Shown here in pieces: positions 17,180-26,178 of a stretch of DNA of 64,000 nucleotides. The notes under the pieces are model-generated. The model saw only the letters and a list, made by a program, of their open reading frames with translations. It did no database searches and had not been told where the DNA came from. Source of the stretch: Leptothermofonsia sp049200465 (GTDB taxonomy: Bacteria; Cyanobacteriota; Cyanobacteriia; Leptolyngbyales; Leptolyngbyaceae); the NCBI RefSeq assembly GCF_049200465.1, contig NZ_CP120836.1:5270001-5334000 (forward strand). Direction: 5' to 3'. The translations under genes and the position numbers were made by a program. The first letter of the stretch is position 1. Each line of letters begins with the position of its first letter.

Positions 17180-18370
17180 TTATCCTATTGCTCCATTGGC
17201 AAAGCGAATCTTGAGATAGTCTTCTTCCATCTTGGCTCCAGTGGGTTGCAGGGCAGCCAGTGCTTGCGGTAGCACCAGATTGCGGCGATGGTTGCCAATG
17301 CGAATATTCAATTCATCACCAGTTTTGCTAAGTTCAATCTGATTTTTGGCAACTCCTGGCAGGTAAAGCTCCAGGCTGTAGTGCTGCTGCTCTTGCACTA
17401 CCCGCAGCGTTGTTTCTTTGTAGTACACCTGGGAAGGGTCTTCACCATCGGTGTAAAGGGTTTCTTTCAGCCGATCTAACGCGTCCAGACCGCACATCTC
17501 CTCAGAATAGAGGGGTACTTCTTTGATCGGCAGCGGTGAGAAGTTATTGTAAATCTCTTGCTTGTGCTGCTTTTGCAATTCCTTCCAACGCTGGAAGAAG
17601 GGGTCGGTGACAGTATCGGGAATGATGCGATTGGCAATAACCAGGTCGGTTCCCACATTGTAAAGGCTGAGGTAAGCATGAGCCCGAAGGGATTCTTTGA
17701 TCACCATTTTTTCCGGGTTCATGACGAGGCGCACAGAGGTTTGGGTTGGGTCAGTGAGGACTTTTTCCAGTGCTTCAATTTGCTCGTAGAACTCGTAGGG
17801 CGCGTCCATCACTTCTTTATCGGGCAGGGAGAAACCGGCGATCGGCTTGAAGATGGGTTCTACCAGAGGACGCAGGGCGACGGAAATCCCCTGAAATGGT
17901 TTGTAGAAGCGGCGCATGTACCAGCCACCAACTTCAGGAATGCTGAGCAGGCGGAGAGCCGTTCCGGTAGGGGCAGAGTCGATGATGAGAACATCGTACT
18001 CACCTTCATCGTAGTGGCGCTTCATTCGTACCAGGCCAAAAATTTCATCCATGCCAGGGAGGATGGCCAGCTCTTCTGCCTGGACGCCTTCTAAGCCGCG
18101 TGCTTGCAAAACTTGAGTGATGTAACGTTTGACCGCACCCCAGTTACCTTCTAGTTCCATGAGGGCGTCCAGTTCTGCTCCCCACAGGTTTGGGCGAACA
18201 GGTTGGGGATTGTGCCCCAGTTCCATATCAAAGCTATCTGCCAGAGAGTGGGCAGGATCTGTGCTCAGGACGAGGGTTTTGTAGCCAAGTTCAGCACAAC
18301 GCAGTCCGGTGGCGGCAGCAACAGAGGTTTTACCAACGCCTCCCTTTCCCGTCATCAAAATAACGCGCAT
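17180..18370 (-). CDS. ArsA/Get3-family ATPase with C-terminal HSP20-like domain
   Basis: The 396-residue P-loop ATPase is of the ArsA/TRC40/Get3 group (cyanobacterial type, not linked to an arsB pump). The deviant Walker A GKGGVGKTS lies at residues 8-16, switch I is LSTDPAHSLADSF, and DVLIIDSAPTGTALRLLS is switch II. Residues about 325-393 form the alpha-crystallin-like domain found on plant and cyanobacterial homologues (LELYLPGVAKNQIELSKTGD). The probable role is chaperoning of membrane proteins, which is not demonstrated here. No arsenic genes are next to it. The start is ATG 18370. Confidence 0.9.
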   Translation of the reverse strand: MRVILMTGKGGVGKTSVAAATGLRCAELGYKTLVLSTDPAHSLADSFDMELGHNPQPVRPNLWGAELDALMELEGNWGAVKRYITQVLQARGLEGVQAEELAILPGMDEIFGLVRMKRHYDEGEYDVLIIDSAPTGTALRLLSIPEVGGWYMRRFYKPFQGISVALRPLVEPIFKPIAGFSLPDKEVMDAPYEFYEQIEALEKVLTDPTQTSVRLVMNPEKMVIKESLRAHAYLSLYNVGTDLVIANRIIPDTVTDPFFQRWKELQKQHKQEIYNNFSPLPIKEVPLYSEEMCGLDALDRLKETLYTDGEDPSQVYYKETTLRVVQEQQHYSLELYLPGVAKNQIELSKTGDELNIRIGNHRRNLVLPQALAALQPTGAKMEEDYLKIRFANGAIG

Positions 18371-18420
18371 GAATCCCTTCCTGAGACTTAGTTACATTCT
18401 TTTACTTTATAAGTTTTTTA

Positions 18421-18670
18421 GGCTTATGAACGAGAGGGGAAGGGAGACGCCAGGAGGTAGGAGCCAGGAGGCAGAGACTAGTACAGCACGGCGGGAATAC
18501 GGATACCATTCTGGCTCCCTCCGACTCCCCACTCCCAACCCAATGGTTACTGGACTTATGCCATTGTCCACCAGGGACTGGGGGCTGGGGGCCAGGGATC
18601 TGAATATTGGGACAACTCAGAACTTAAAACTCAAAACTCTGCTAGCCCCCAATCTCTAGCTCCTAGCCCC
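18421..18670. repeat. Low-complexity spacer between two genes
   Basis: Degenerate motifs such as CAGGAGGTAGGAGCCAGGAGG, GGGACTGGGGGCTGGGGGCC and AACTTAAAACTCAAAACTC fill the space. There is no coding signal. It is the same vocabulary as at 1441 and 36424. Confidence 0.6.
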
Positions 18671-18731
18671 TTTTCCACCCCTGTAGGCTGTTGCCGGTTG
18701 TCTTCTCTATGTTGGAGGTAGGGGTTAGGCC

Positions 18732-19121
18732 CTAACTCCTTTGGCTGGTGGTGAAGTGTTGTTTAAGGACATCCAGGCGGGAGCAGTGCCAGTAATCGAT
18801 GTGAGAAATAATTTTGCCTTCGGGATTGAGGGTGAGTTCACTCCAACCGCTGATGGAGATCGGTGGTTTCCAGGGAAGGGGAGTGTTCCAGCGTAAGGTC
18901 CAGTCAGTGCGGACGACGTTGCCATTCTGCTGAATCTGGTGGAGATCCATCTTACAGTTGAGGAAGAAGGTTTGGATGAAGCGAATCATTTTTTGGTAAC
19001 GGCGGATGCCCCGAAATTCGTTCATCGGGTCTTTGAAGTAAACATCTTCAGCGTAGATGTGATAAGTCTGTTGGTCAGGAAATCGCTGATAGTCGTCTTT
19101 TAGAATTTGCAGAATATCCAT
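18732..19121 (-). CDS. DUF2358 (NTF2/SnoaL-like) protein
   Basis: The 129-residue protein is of the DUF2358 family, widespread in cyanobacteria and plastids. The N-terminal ILKDDYQRFPDQQTYHIY and FKDPMNEFRGIRRYQKMIRF signatures are followed by the WRWNT/LTLNPEGKIISHIDYW-type strands of an NTF2-like cone fold (here LRWNTPLPWKPP and IDYWHCSRLDVL). The product is small and soluble and no catalytic residues can be assigned. The start is ATG 19121. It is divergent from the methyltransferase gene. Confidence 0.85.
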   Translation of the reverse strand: MDILQILKDDYQRFPDQQTYHIYAEDVYFKDPMNEFRGIRRYQKMIRFIQTFFLNCKMDLHQIQQNGNVVRTDWTLRWNTPLPWKPPISISGWSELTLNPEGKIISHIDYWHCSRLDVLKQHFTTSQRS

Positions 19122-19147
19122 TATTCAGATTAGGTAGTGACTTGTAA

Positions 19148-19237
19148 GTAGCTAGGCGCAATTACATTCAGGATAATTTCGGGGGTGGAGGGGGGGGCAT
19201 TCCCTCCACCTTTTACAAATTAATGATGACTACCTGC
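19148..19237. repeat. R5 repeat
   Basis: It begins GTAGCTAGGCGCAATTACATTC and ends ACAAATTAATGATGACTACCT, around a GGGGTGGAGGGGGGGG/CCCTCCACC stem. It ends four bases before the next gene's ATG. Confidence 0.7.
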
Positions 19238-19241
19238 CCCT

Positions 19242-20447
19242 ATGAAATGTAAAATTTGTCAAGCGGATTCGTCTAAGTTTGGCTGTGCCAGGGTTCTTGG
19301 ACGGTACAGTGTGGATTATTTTCAGTGTTCTGAGTGTGGATTAGTACAAACGGAGGAACCGTATTGGCTGGAGGAAGCCTATTTGGAGGCGATCGCTCCC
19401 AGCGATGTGGGCTTAGTCTTCAGGAATCAGTTATCTTCGGCGATCGCCAGCAACGTAATTTTTAATTTGTTCGATCATGAAAAAAACCTTTTAGATTATG
19501 GCGGCGGTTGCGGACTATTTGTTCGACTCATGCGGGATCTGGGATACGACTTTTACTGGCATGACAAATATTGCAAAAATCTCTTTGCCAAAGGTTTTGA
19601 AGCCGATTCAATTTCTCACCCCAGCTATGAATTGGTGACTGCCTTTGAAGTGTTTGAACACCTGGTGAACCCAATCGATGAAATCGGCTCTATTCTAAAG
19701 TCTTCTCAAAACATTCTGTTTAGTACAACGCTGTTGCCACCAGAGAGCCCAAAACTGGAAGATTGGAGCTATTACGCATTGCATGAAGGGCAGCATATAG
19801 TGATTTACACTATGCAGGCGCTTCGGGTGATTGCGAATCGATTTCAACTTCGCCTGTATTCTAATGGTTTCACAGTCCATCTGCTAACGGTAAAGGAAAT
19901 TGATCCGGCTGTGTTTGATCAGTTGGTTTCCGTCCAGCGGCTGGATCAGCGGAAAGCTTCATTGTTGGAGTCAGACTACTACAAGATCGTCGATGCCCTG
20001 CTGCAACGTCAGGAGCAGATAAGTTCTTCCAACAGAGGCTGCAACGGCAGCCAACCGATCCTGTTGGTCGCTTTCCCAGATTGGGCTCAGCCAGAAGCGA
20101 TTCTTCTCCCGATCCTGGAAAATACGTTTAAGGCGGTACTGCAACGGGCAGGCAATGCCCGAATTGCGTTGTCTTTCTATGCCGGGAGGCTATCTCCTGT
20201 AGTGCTGGAAGAGGCGGAGCTTTTACTATCCAGTGCGGTGATGCAGAGTTTGATGCAAGATGAAATCGAAGTGCCAGATGGGCTGGAGGTTTCCTTAATC
20301 AGTGAATTAGATAGCCGATGGTCTGAACGGAGCTGGTGCCGATTATCGCTTGATTGTGAAGATGAGGCTGCGATCGCCATCGCCAGCCAACCGGGTATCC
20401 CCGTGATTTCCTGGGAAGCTTTGGCAGCCGGTGAGCACTGCTGGTAA
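19242..20447 (+). CDS. Zinc-finger SAM methyltransferase fused to a glycosyltransferase-like tail
   Basis: The 401-residue two-part protein begins with a zinc ribbon (CKIC and CSEC pairs, residues 3-6 and about 30-33). A class I SAM domain follows (motif I LLDYGGGCGLFVRLM near 83; FEVFEHLVNP as the acidic/EHL motif near 131). Residues about 265-400 form a second domain (ILLVAFPDWAQPEAILLPIL, then SQPGIPVISWEALAAGEH). That domain resembles the tails attached to cyanobacterial glycosyltransferases. The substrate is probably a sugar or polysaccharide precursor, by inference. Repeat R5 abuts the start and no Shine-Dalgarno is visible, so the natural leader may have been replaced. Confidence 0.75.
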   Translation: MKCKICQADSSKFGCARVLGRYSVDYFQCSECGLVQTEEPYWLEEAYLEAIAPSDVGLVFRNQLSSAIASNVIFNLFDHEKNLLDYGGGCGLFVRLMRDLGYDFYWHDKYCKNLFAKGFEADSISHPSYELVTAFEVFEHLVNPIDEIGSILKSSQNILFSTTLLPPESPKLEDWSYYALHEGQHIVIYTMQALRVIANRFQLRLYSNGFTVHLLTVKEIDPAVFDQLVSVQRLDQRKASLLESDYYKIVDALLQRQEQISSSNRGCNGSQPILLVAFPDWAQPEAILLPILENTFKAVLQRAGNARIALSFYAGRLSPVVLEEAELLLSSAVMQSLMQDEIEVPDGLEVSLISELDSRWSERSWCRLSLDCEDEAAIAIASQPGIPVISWEALAAGEHCW

Positions 20448-20576
20448 AAATACCCAACCTGTTTTACCTCCGCCACCAATTCTTGCTACACCTCTGCTTC
20501 GCCATCGATGGGACAGGGATTGGAAGAGTGGGGCAATCGGGGTGTTTCTGTAAAATTTTCCCAGCGATTGGAATGC

Positions 20577-20696
20577 TATAACGATAGCCACCAGGCTGAG
20601 GACGGGGTGCAGAGGGAGAACCCCTAACTGGGGTGCAGCCCCACCCCCCTTTAAAACCAATGCCCTTAGCAACGCTGCAACCTAGCGACAGCTATA
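20577..20696. repeat. R1b MITE-like repeat, full copy
   Basis: The subtype differs in its arms: TATAACGATAGCCACCAGGCTGA on the left and CAACCTAGCGACAGCTATA on the right. The GGACGGGGTGCAG core with AACCCC and GGGGTGCAGCCCC hairpins matches R1. The remainder of 20448-20891 has no gene I can support; a 72-codon ORF from 20752 overlaps cbiT in another frame. Confidence 0.75.
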
Positions 20697-20891
20697 ACTA
20701 TGAATTCCAAGAAGCCAACGTTTAACCAGAGAATTAAATGATTGCCATAGTATGAATGCATTCATCTCTTTACCGAGTCCCCTGGCTTATATCCTGCTTT
20801 CAGCCCTGGAAGACCAAACGGCGGTTCACTCTTACCAGTTACCGGTAGACGAATTTGTACTCTTCTCTTTTACCCCACGCTTCTTCCTCCC

Positions 20892-21494
20892 ATGCCTTCT
20901 CCTCTCTGGTCTTATGTTACACCCGGTATTCCTGATGACCTGTTTGAACGATTGCCTGGAATTCCTATGAGCCCGCGAGAAGTGAGGCTTTTGTTGATTT
21001 CTGCCCTGCGGCTGAAGGTGGATTCCGTTCTTTGGGATATTGGAGCGGGAACCGGAACCATTCCAGTGGAAGCGGGTTTACTCTGTCCTCAGGGGCGTAT
21101 TGTTGCGATTGAGCGAGATGAGGAGGTTGCTAGTCTGATTCGGCGAAATTGCGATCGCTTCGGCGTCACAAATGTGGAAATTATTGAAGGCAGCGCACCG
21201 GAGTGTCTGGCTAATCTGAGCCATCCTCCCCAGCGGGTTTGTATTGAAGGTGGGCGATCGATTAAAGCGATTTTGAAAGAAGTTTGGCGTCACCTGGAGC
21301 CGAAAGGACGCATTGTCGCAACGGCAGCCAGTTTAGAAGGTCTCTACCAGGTTTCAGAAAGTTTTGCCGAACTTCAGGTTCGTAATATTGAAGTGGTACA
21401 GTCTGCGGTGAACCGATTGGAGAAACGGGGGACGAATCAGACGTTTGCGGCGATCGATCCAATCTTTGTTCTCAGCGGAGAAAAGCTAGACTAA
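20892..21494 (+). CDS. cbiT: Precorrin-6Y methyltransferase, decarboxylating subunit CbiT
   Basis: The 200-residue SAM enzyme methylates C15 and decarboxylates the C12 acetate of the corrin ring in cobalamin synthesis. Motif I is WDIGAGTGTIPVEAG near residue 49, ERDEEVASLIRRNCDRFG follows, and PGIPDDLFERLPGIPMSPREVR forms the family N-terminus. It corresponds to the C-terminal half of CobL. The CbiE partner is not in the window. The start is ATG 20892 (MPSPLWSYVTPG). Confidence 0.93.
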   Translation: MPSPLWSYVTPGIPDDLFERLPGIPMSPREVRLLLISALRLKVDSVLWDIGAGTGTIPVEAGLLCPQGRIVAIERDEEVASLIRRNCDRFGVTNVEIIEGSAPECLANLSHPPQRVCIEGGRSIKAILKEVWRHLEPKGRIVATAASLEGLYQVSESFAELQVRNIEVVQSAVNRLEKRGTNQTFAAIDPIFVLSGEKLD

Positions 21495-21578
21495 TCCCAT
21501 TTTAATAATAGAGCTACAGATTCGGTTAAAGTGATCCAAAGGATTCTTAACCTTCTTAATCTTTAGCTAACCTGGTGA

Positions 21579-21694
21579 GTAGGTAGTCATAAATTAATTG
21601 GTAAAAGTGGGGAGTGGGGGCGCGATCCCTAAGCAGGGGGTGAAACTCCCTTCATCCCCAAAACTATCCTTAATTTAATTGCGCCTAGCTACTT
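21579..21694. repeat. R5 repeat, reverse orientation
   Basis: It runs from GAGTAGGTAGTCATAAATTAA to TTAATTTAATTGCGCCTAGCTAC, the complement of the copies at 19148 and 30041. Confidence 0.7.
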
Positions 21695-22004
21695 AGTTGA
21701 CAAGAAGGCTCTCCCGGAAATTTGATGATAGGCTGCGCTTATCACTAAATCAAAGTCAATATCCAGAGGTTTTGTTTAGGGTGAAAGGGTAGCATCAGCG
21801 GCTTTCCACCGGCAAGCCAGGAGAACTACCAACAAGAGGTCAGTCTTTGGTGATGTCACTCTGAGACCGTAGTCATAGCGCTGAGATGAGGCAATTGATT
21901 AAGCAGGGTATGTCTAAAGCAACAGCAGTAACGAGGATTCAATCATGAATCTTCTAAACACAACGTTGGAATAGTTTGGGACAATTGTTAAGAAAAACAG
22001 TCCT
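21695..22004. other. Upstream region of cdsA, no gene
   Basis: About 300 bases with no ORF of coding character and no repeat I recognise. It should hold the cdsA promoter. AAGAAAAACAG precedes the cdsA ATG and is only a weak ribosome site. Confidence 0.5.
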
Positions 22005-22874
22005 ATGCCCTGGTCTCGTGTCATTAGTGGAGTCATTGCGATCGCCCTTGCCCTAGCGATGATTGTCTTGGGGGGATGGTACTTCACCGTTGGGTTTGGC
22101 GTCATCATTTACCTGGGTCAGCTAGAGTATTTTCAACTCACTAGAGCCAAAGGAATTGCGCCTGCTGCAAAAACAACTCTGGCCGTAAGCCAGGCGCTGT
22201 TGGTGGTCTCTAACCTCTCTCCCACCCTAGCGGATGCTATCTTTCCAGTTGCCGGAACATTTATCTGCTTCTATCTCCTGTTTCAGCCCAAGTTTGCCAC
22301 TATTGCCGATATTTCTGCCTCTATCATGGGCCTGTTCTATGGGGGGTATTTACCAAGCTACTGGGTGCGGTTGCGATCGCTGGGGCAGGCAGATGTCAGC
22401 AACATTCCCCTGAATGGCTTTTTTCCCCAATCGTTTGACCTGAGCAGCCTGCCCACCGGGTTAACTCATACCTTGCTTGCCTTTAGCTGCATTTGGGCCG
22501 CAGATATTGGAGCCTACGTCTTCGGCAAGTCCTTTGGGCGTACTCGCCTCTCCAATATTAGCCCCAAGAAAACCGTGGAAGGAGCCGTTTTTGGAGTCAC
22601 CGCCAGCATTGCTGTTGCGATCGCAGGTTCATGGTTCTTAGGCTGGGCAGGGTTCCCCGTTACTGGAGCTGCCCTCGGTTTGCTGATCGGGATTGCCAGC
22701 CTTCTGGGTGATTTAACTGAATCGATGATGAAACGCGACGCCGGAGTCAAAGATTCTGGGCAACTTATCCCCGGCCATGGCGGCATTCTTGACCGGGCAG
22801 ATAGTTACGTCTTTACAGCCCCGCTCGTATATTACTTTGTGACACTGCTGCTGCCGTTGATTAGTAGAGGGTGA
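22005..22874 (+). CDS. cdsA: Phosphatidate cytidylyltransferase
   Basis: The 289-residue integral membrane enzyme makes CDP-diacylglycerol from phosphatidate and CTP, the branch point to phosphatidylglycerol. There are eight or so hydrophobic helices. The C-terminal CTP-transferase signature is present: LLGDLTESMMKRDAGVKDSG, then PGHGGILDRADS (residues about 230-262), including the Asp pair that binds metal. The start MPWSRVISG at ATG 22005 fits the family. It is convergent with the DUF2993 gene 74 bases downstream. Confidence 0.95.
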   Translation: MPWSRVISGVIAIALALAMIVLGGWYFTVGFGVIIYLGQLEYFQLTRAKGIAPAAKTTLAVSQALLVVSNLSPTLADAIFPVAGTFICFYLLFQPKFATIADISASIMGLFYGGYLPSYWVRLRSLGQADVSNIPLNGFFPQSFDLSSLPTGLTHTLLAFSCIWAADIGAYVFGKSFGRTRLSNISPKKTVEGAVFGVTASIAVAIAGSWFLGWAGFPVTGAALGLLIGIASLLGDLTESMMKRDAGVKDSGQLIPGHGGILDRADSYVFTAPLVYYFVTLLLPLISRG

Positions 22875-22948
22875 TGGAGTGATAGGGGGGAGGAGTTTTG
22901 AGTTGCCACTTCCCACTCCCTACTCCCTCACACCTGATCCCTACTCCT

Positions 22949-23776
22949 CTACTCCTCTGGTGTCACCATAATCTGTCCGCGGCAGCGAATTTGCCCGGCT
23001 TCCAGGATCAATTCTTCCAGGTAAACGGTAGAACCCAGATCAAAGGTGACTCCCTCTAGACGATCAAGTGAAACTCCTTTGTCAGCTCCCAGGTGAGGGA
23101 GGCGTTCGGGATAGCAGAGTTGGAGCTGGTTGCCATTTACCACATTGAATCCAGTACGAAGCATTATATTGACTGGACGGGCATTGGCGGCTGCCAGCGT
23201 CGCTGAAATCGTCAGTCGATCGGGTTCAAGTACAATGCGGGGAACCTGAAGACTGACTTCTCTGGGCAATCGCTGTGCCCATGCATTGCTTTCATCCAAT
23301 CCCAACTTGAGCAGAATGAGCAAAAATTCCGCCATACCATTTGCCAGCAAGGGCGACTGGAGCGAAGCATTCAGATCTGCTTGAAGCCACAGCACCTGAC
23401 CTACAATTGGAAACGGTTCCATGAGCCGTAGCGGTTGTCGCCGCCGGATCACCTGCCCCAGATTGGTGCGAATCCCCTGACCCACAATGCGGACCTGACT
23501 CAGGCAAAGCCCTTTATACACGGCTTTGCGAGCGGAAACGGTGACCTGCTTGATACAGCCAGAGAGAAGCTGGCGATCGCCCGCCTCGATTGAAAATTGC
23601 AAGTCTTCTGCCCGCTCCAGCAAGGTTCGCAGGAATAACCGTACCGCAGGCGACAGAACAGTACTGATAATTCGGCTTTGCTTAAGACCAGAAGTTTCTA
23701 AGCCTGGGTCAGTAGCCAGCTCTTTACCGTCATCTGAGGGGGAGACCGATTCCCCCGAATCCATTTCTGAACGCAT
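22949..23776 (-). CDS. DUF2993 (LmeA-like) lipid-binding protein
   Basis: The 275-residue protein of the DUF2993 family has mycobacterial relative LmeA, which handles membrane phospholipid. Residues 1-35 are polar and acidic. The body has the alternating strand pattern of a TULIP-like fold (VSARKAVYKGLCLSQVRIVG; RPVNIMLRTGFNVVNGNQLQ). There is no signal peptide, so it probably acts at the cytosolic membrane face. The start is ATG 23776, with GGAAAGAGG-like purines upstream. The lipid target is unknown. Confidence 0.8.
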   Translation of the reverse strand: MRSEMDSGESVSPSDDGKELATDPGLETSGLKQSRIISTVLSPAVRLFLRTLLERAEDLQFSIEAGDRQLLSGCIKQVTVSARKAVYKGLCLSQVRIVGQGIRTNLGQVIRRRQPLRLMEPFPIVGQVLWLQADLNASLQSPLLANGMAEFLLILLKLGLDESNAWAQRLPREVSLQVPRIVLEPDRLTISATLAAANARPVNIMLRTGFNVVNGNQLQLCYPERLPHLGADKGVSLDRLEGVTFDLGSTVYLEELILEAGQIRCRGQIMVTPEE

Positions 23777-24189
23777 TTAGGGGCACCAAGAGGAAAGAGG
23801 GAAGACTGGGTAGCCTGTCTTAGAGCAATGCATCGGTACACCGAGTATATCGAAGGAAGACCCCTTTCCCATGCCTTTCAGTTCCCAAAATGGAAATTTG
23901 GGATCAATGGTTGATAACCCCTAACATTTAGTGATCCCTTATCTGTCAAATGTCATGAAATCTTGATATTTCGATCCCTAACAAGCCTGGAAATATGTAT
24001 ATATGCCTAAAATTGTACGTTTCAGCCCTTGACCAACCTCCTTGTTTCCGGCACCATGAACTTAACCAAGGTGATCCCAGACGTTCTTAACGGACCGCCA
24101 GGTGATCCCAAAGACATATTGAAATGAACAGTTGAGACCCCAGATTGATTACTGCGAGTGAATTAGACGAAGTTCGGAGAGTAAGTGAC
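23777..24189. other. Divergent regulatory region, no gene
   Basis: About 410 bases separate the DUF2993 and DUF4912 genes. AT-rich GTATATATGCC near 23996 could contribute to a promoter. A TTG at 24145 opens the DUF4912 frame, but I place the start at 24190. No repeat or RNA gene is recognised. Confidence 0.5.
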
Positions 24190-25425
24190 ATGTCAAAAGA
24201 ACGTCCCCCCCTAGATGAGATGACCCTGCGGCAACTCCGTAGAGTTGCCAGCGAGTATGGGGTATCGCGCTATAGCCGGATGCGCAAGGATCAGCTTCTG
24301 GCAGCAATTCAAGAAATTCAGCGGAGCCAGGGTGTTCCAACCTCTTCTCGTAGTCTTGAAGCCCAGGAAAAAATAGAAGCTGCCAAATTTGATGTAGGGC
24401 AGGAAGACTCTAGTGGAGGGTTGCTGGCTAAGGTAGATGAGGGGTTGCCTGATTTACCTGACGGTTATGGTGAAAGCCGAATTGTGTTGATGCCCCGCGA
24501 TCCTCAGTGGGCTTACGCTTACTGGGATATTCCTGGTGATAGTAAGGAGAATTTGCGTCGGCAGGGTGGAATCCAACTGGCTCTGCGTCTATACGATGTA
24601 ACGGATGTTGACCTGTCCTGTCAAAGTCCCCATAGTATTCAGGAATACCCCTGTGATGAGTTGGCGCGGGAGTGGTATCTGCCAATCCCAGTGAGCGATC
24701 GCGACTACGTGATTGATATTGGCTACCGTGCCTATGATGGACGCTGGCTCCTGCTCGCTCGCTCTGCCCCAGTCCGCATTCCTCCTGTCTATCCCTCGGA
24801 TTGGATTGAGGACTACTTCCTGACAATTAATTGGGAAGAGGATCTGCGCGGCAAGACCTTTGCCACTCTGGTTCCGCCCAGTAAGCGGATGGCAGCCACC
24901 AGCAACGCTATTTACGACCAGATTTTTGGCATGGCCCAGTCTGCGGAGGCTCAGCGTGTCGCTGGTTCGATGTTTGGTTCAATGCAGCACGTCCCTGGTT
25001 CTGTCTTTGGCTCAATGCAGATGGTTTCGGAGCAGGCACTCAGTTCTTACGTCTTCCCCTCTGGCGTTGGCATGTGGGCAGTCCCCACTATGTCGGGACT
25101 CACCATGTCTGGGGTTGGATTCTCGGCATCGGTACCAACCATGCGCCCGCGCAAGTTCTGGCTTATTGCCGATGCTGAACTGATTGTTTACGGAGCAACA
25201 GAGCCCGACGCAACTGTCACGATTGGAGGACGGCCCATCAAGCTCAATTCTGATGGTACTTTCCGCTTCCAGATGTCTTTCCAGGATGGAATGATTGACT
25301 TCCCTATTCTGGCAGTAGCAGCCGATGGCGAACAGAACCGTGCAATTCACATGACCTTCACCCGCGAAACCCCTGAACGGCGAACCAACACTAGGGAGGA
25401 AGCGGTTGAAGAGTGGTTGGCATAA
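24190..25425 (+). CDS. DUF4912 protein with N-terminal Rho/SAP-like domain
   Basis: The 411-residue protein opens with a Rho-termination-factor-like/SAP helix bundle (LDEMTLRQLRRVASEYGVSR, residues about 7-45), usually a nucleic-acid-binding module. DUF4912 follows (LPDGYGESRIVLMPRDPQWA through DYVIDIGYRAYDGRW). The centre has a repetitive Met/Ser/Gly stretch with SMFGSMQ and SVFGSMQ units. A second beta domain closes the protein (TVTIGGRPIKLNSDGTFRFQ). I choose ATG 24190 with GGAGAG upstream over TTG 24145. The biochemical role of DUF4912 is unknown. An intrinsic terminator follows. Confidence 0.85.
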   Translation: MSKERPPLDEMTLRQLRRVASEYGVSRYSRMRKDQLLAAIQEIQRSQGVPTSSRSLEAQEKIEAAKFDVGQEDSSGGLLAKVDEGLPDLPDGYGESRIVLMPRDPQWAYAYWDIPGDSKENLRRQGGIQLALRLYDVTDVDLSCQSPHSIQEYPCDELAREWYLPIPVSDRDYVIDIGYRAYDGRWLLLARSAPVRIPPVYPSDWIEDYFLTINWEEDLRGKTFATLVPPSKRMAATSNAIYDQIFGMAQSAEAQRVAGSMFGSMQHVPGSVFGSMQMVSEQALSSYVFPSGVGMWAVPTMSGLTMSGVGFSASVPTMRPRKFWLIADAELIVYGATEPDATVTIGGRPIKLNSDGTFRFQMSFQDGMIDFPILAVAADGEQNRAIHMTFTRETPERRTNTREEAVEEWLA

Positions 25426-25466
25426 GGCTGTAACCAATTCAAGGTTTCCCTTTGACAACCCCCTGA

Positions 25467-25498
25467 AATCCCTTAACATTTGTTGAGGGATTATTTTT
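25467..25498 (+). terminator. Intrinsic terminator after the DUF4912 gene
   Basis: AATCCCT and AGGGATT arms (extended by AAC/GTT) form the stem and are followed by ATTTTT. It lies 42 bases after the stop, a classical position. Confidence 0.8.
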
Positions 25499-25586
25499 GG
25501 AGTGGGGAGGGGGAAGAGGTAGATGAGTGGATGGGTAGATGGGTATTCCTCCCCTCCTCCTCCCTTTCCCCTTGAATTCCGAACTC

Positions 25587-25724
25587 AAAGCCCAGAACTA
25601 TAAAAGCCCAGAACTATAGCGATCCTGTCGCTGTCGCCAGGTTGCTTAGGACATTGGCTTTAAAGGGGGGTTGGGGCGGTACCCCCAGTCAGGGGTTCCA
25701 CCCCTGCACCCCGTCCTAAAACCT
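25587..25724. repeat. R1b repeat, right end missing, with 16-bp tandem duplication
   Basis: AAAGCCCAGAACTATA occurs twice exactly (25587-25602, 25603-25618). The second copy runs into the R1b end TATAGCGATCCTGTCGC at 25615. The hairpin core AGGGGTTCCACCCCT is present but the final GCTATA is not. A low-complexity spacer (25499-25586) precedes it. Confidence 0.65.
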
Positions 25725-25746
25725 ATCCACCCCTTCACCTTACCCC

Positions 25747-26124
25747 TCACCCTTCGGCCAGTTCCCGAAATCGAGAATCCTGGCGCAGTGCATCTAGAAA
25801 GGAGTCTTTTCTGGCGTATTCTCGGAGTTCGGGTTTAAGGCAGAATGCAGTTTGCAGGAGTTGGACTGCCTGGTCGTTTCGGGTTTGCAGGACGTAACAG
25901 CAAGCCTGGTTGTACCAGGTATCGGCATGGTCTGGGTGGAGCTGGATGGCCTGATTCTAGGCAGCGATCGCTTCTTCGTACAGGTTTAGATTTTACAGGA
26001 CATTTCTCTGATTAAGCTGTGCCTGGTGAGTGCCTTGCTGAAACAGAGCGTTGTAGTAGTTGGGCCTGAGTTGAAGGGCGCGATCTGTAGATAGATTTTG
26101 CTTTTCTTTAAGAAATCCATCCAT
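25747..26124 (-). pseudogene. Tetratricopeptide-repeat protein, two in-frame stops
   Basis: Reading from ATG 26124 gives MDGFLKEKQNLSTDRALQLR, then TPR-like units (PNYYNALFQQGTHQAQL; AIQLHPDHADTWYNQACCYV; QAVQLLQTAFCLKPELREYA). It closes RFRELAEG-stop at 25747. TAA near 26010 and TAG near 25960 interrupt the frame, the latter in AIAA-stop-NQAI where TPRs normally have Tyr. About 123 residues remain. The gene may once have been longer at its N-terminus. Confidence 0.75.
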
Positions 26125-26178
26125 CGGTGGTATTCCAGATAAGTTGTTTCTGTTTACGGAGACATTACCCGTGAATCT

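Noticed and set aside
17558..18094. 178-codon ORF on the plus strand
   Set aside because: Shadow of the ArsA-family ATPase gene on the other strand.
20752..20970. 72-codon plus-strand ORF ahead of cbiT
   Set aside because: Overlaps cbiT in another frame; hydrophobic but with no ribosome site or recognisable family.
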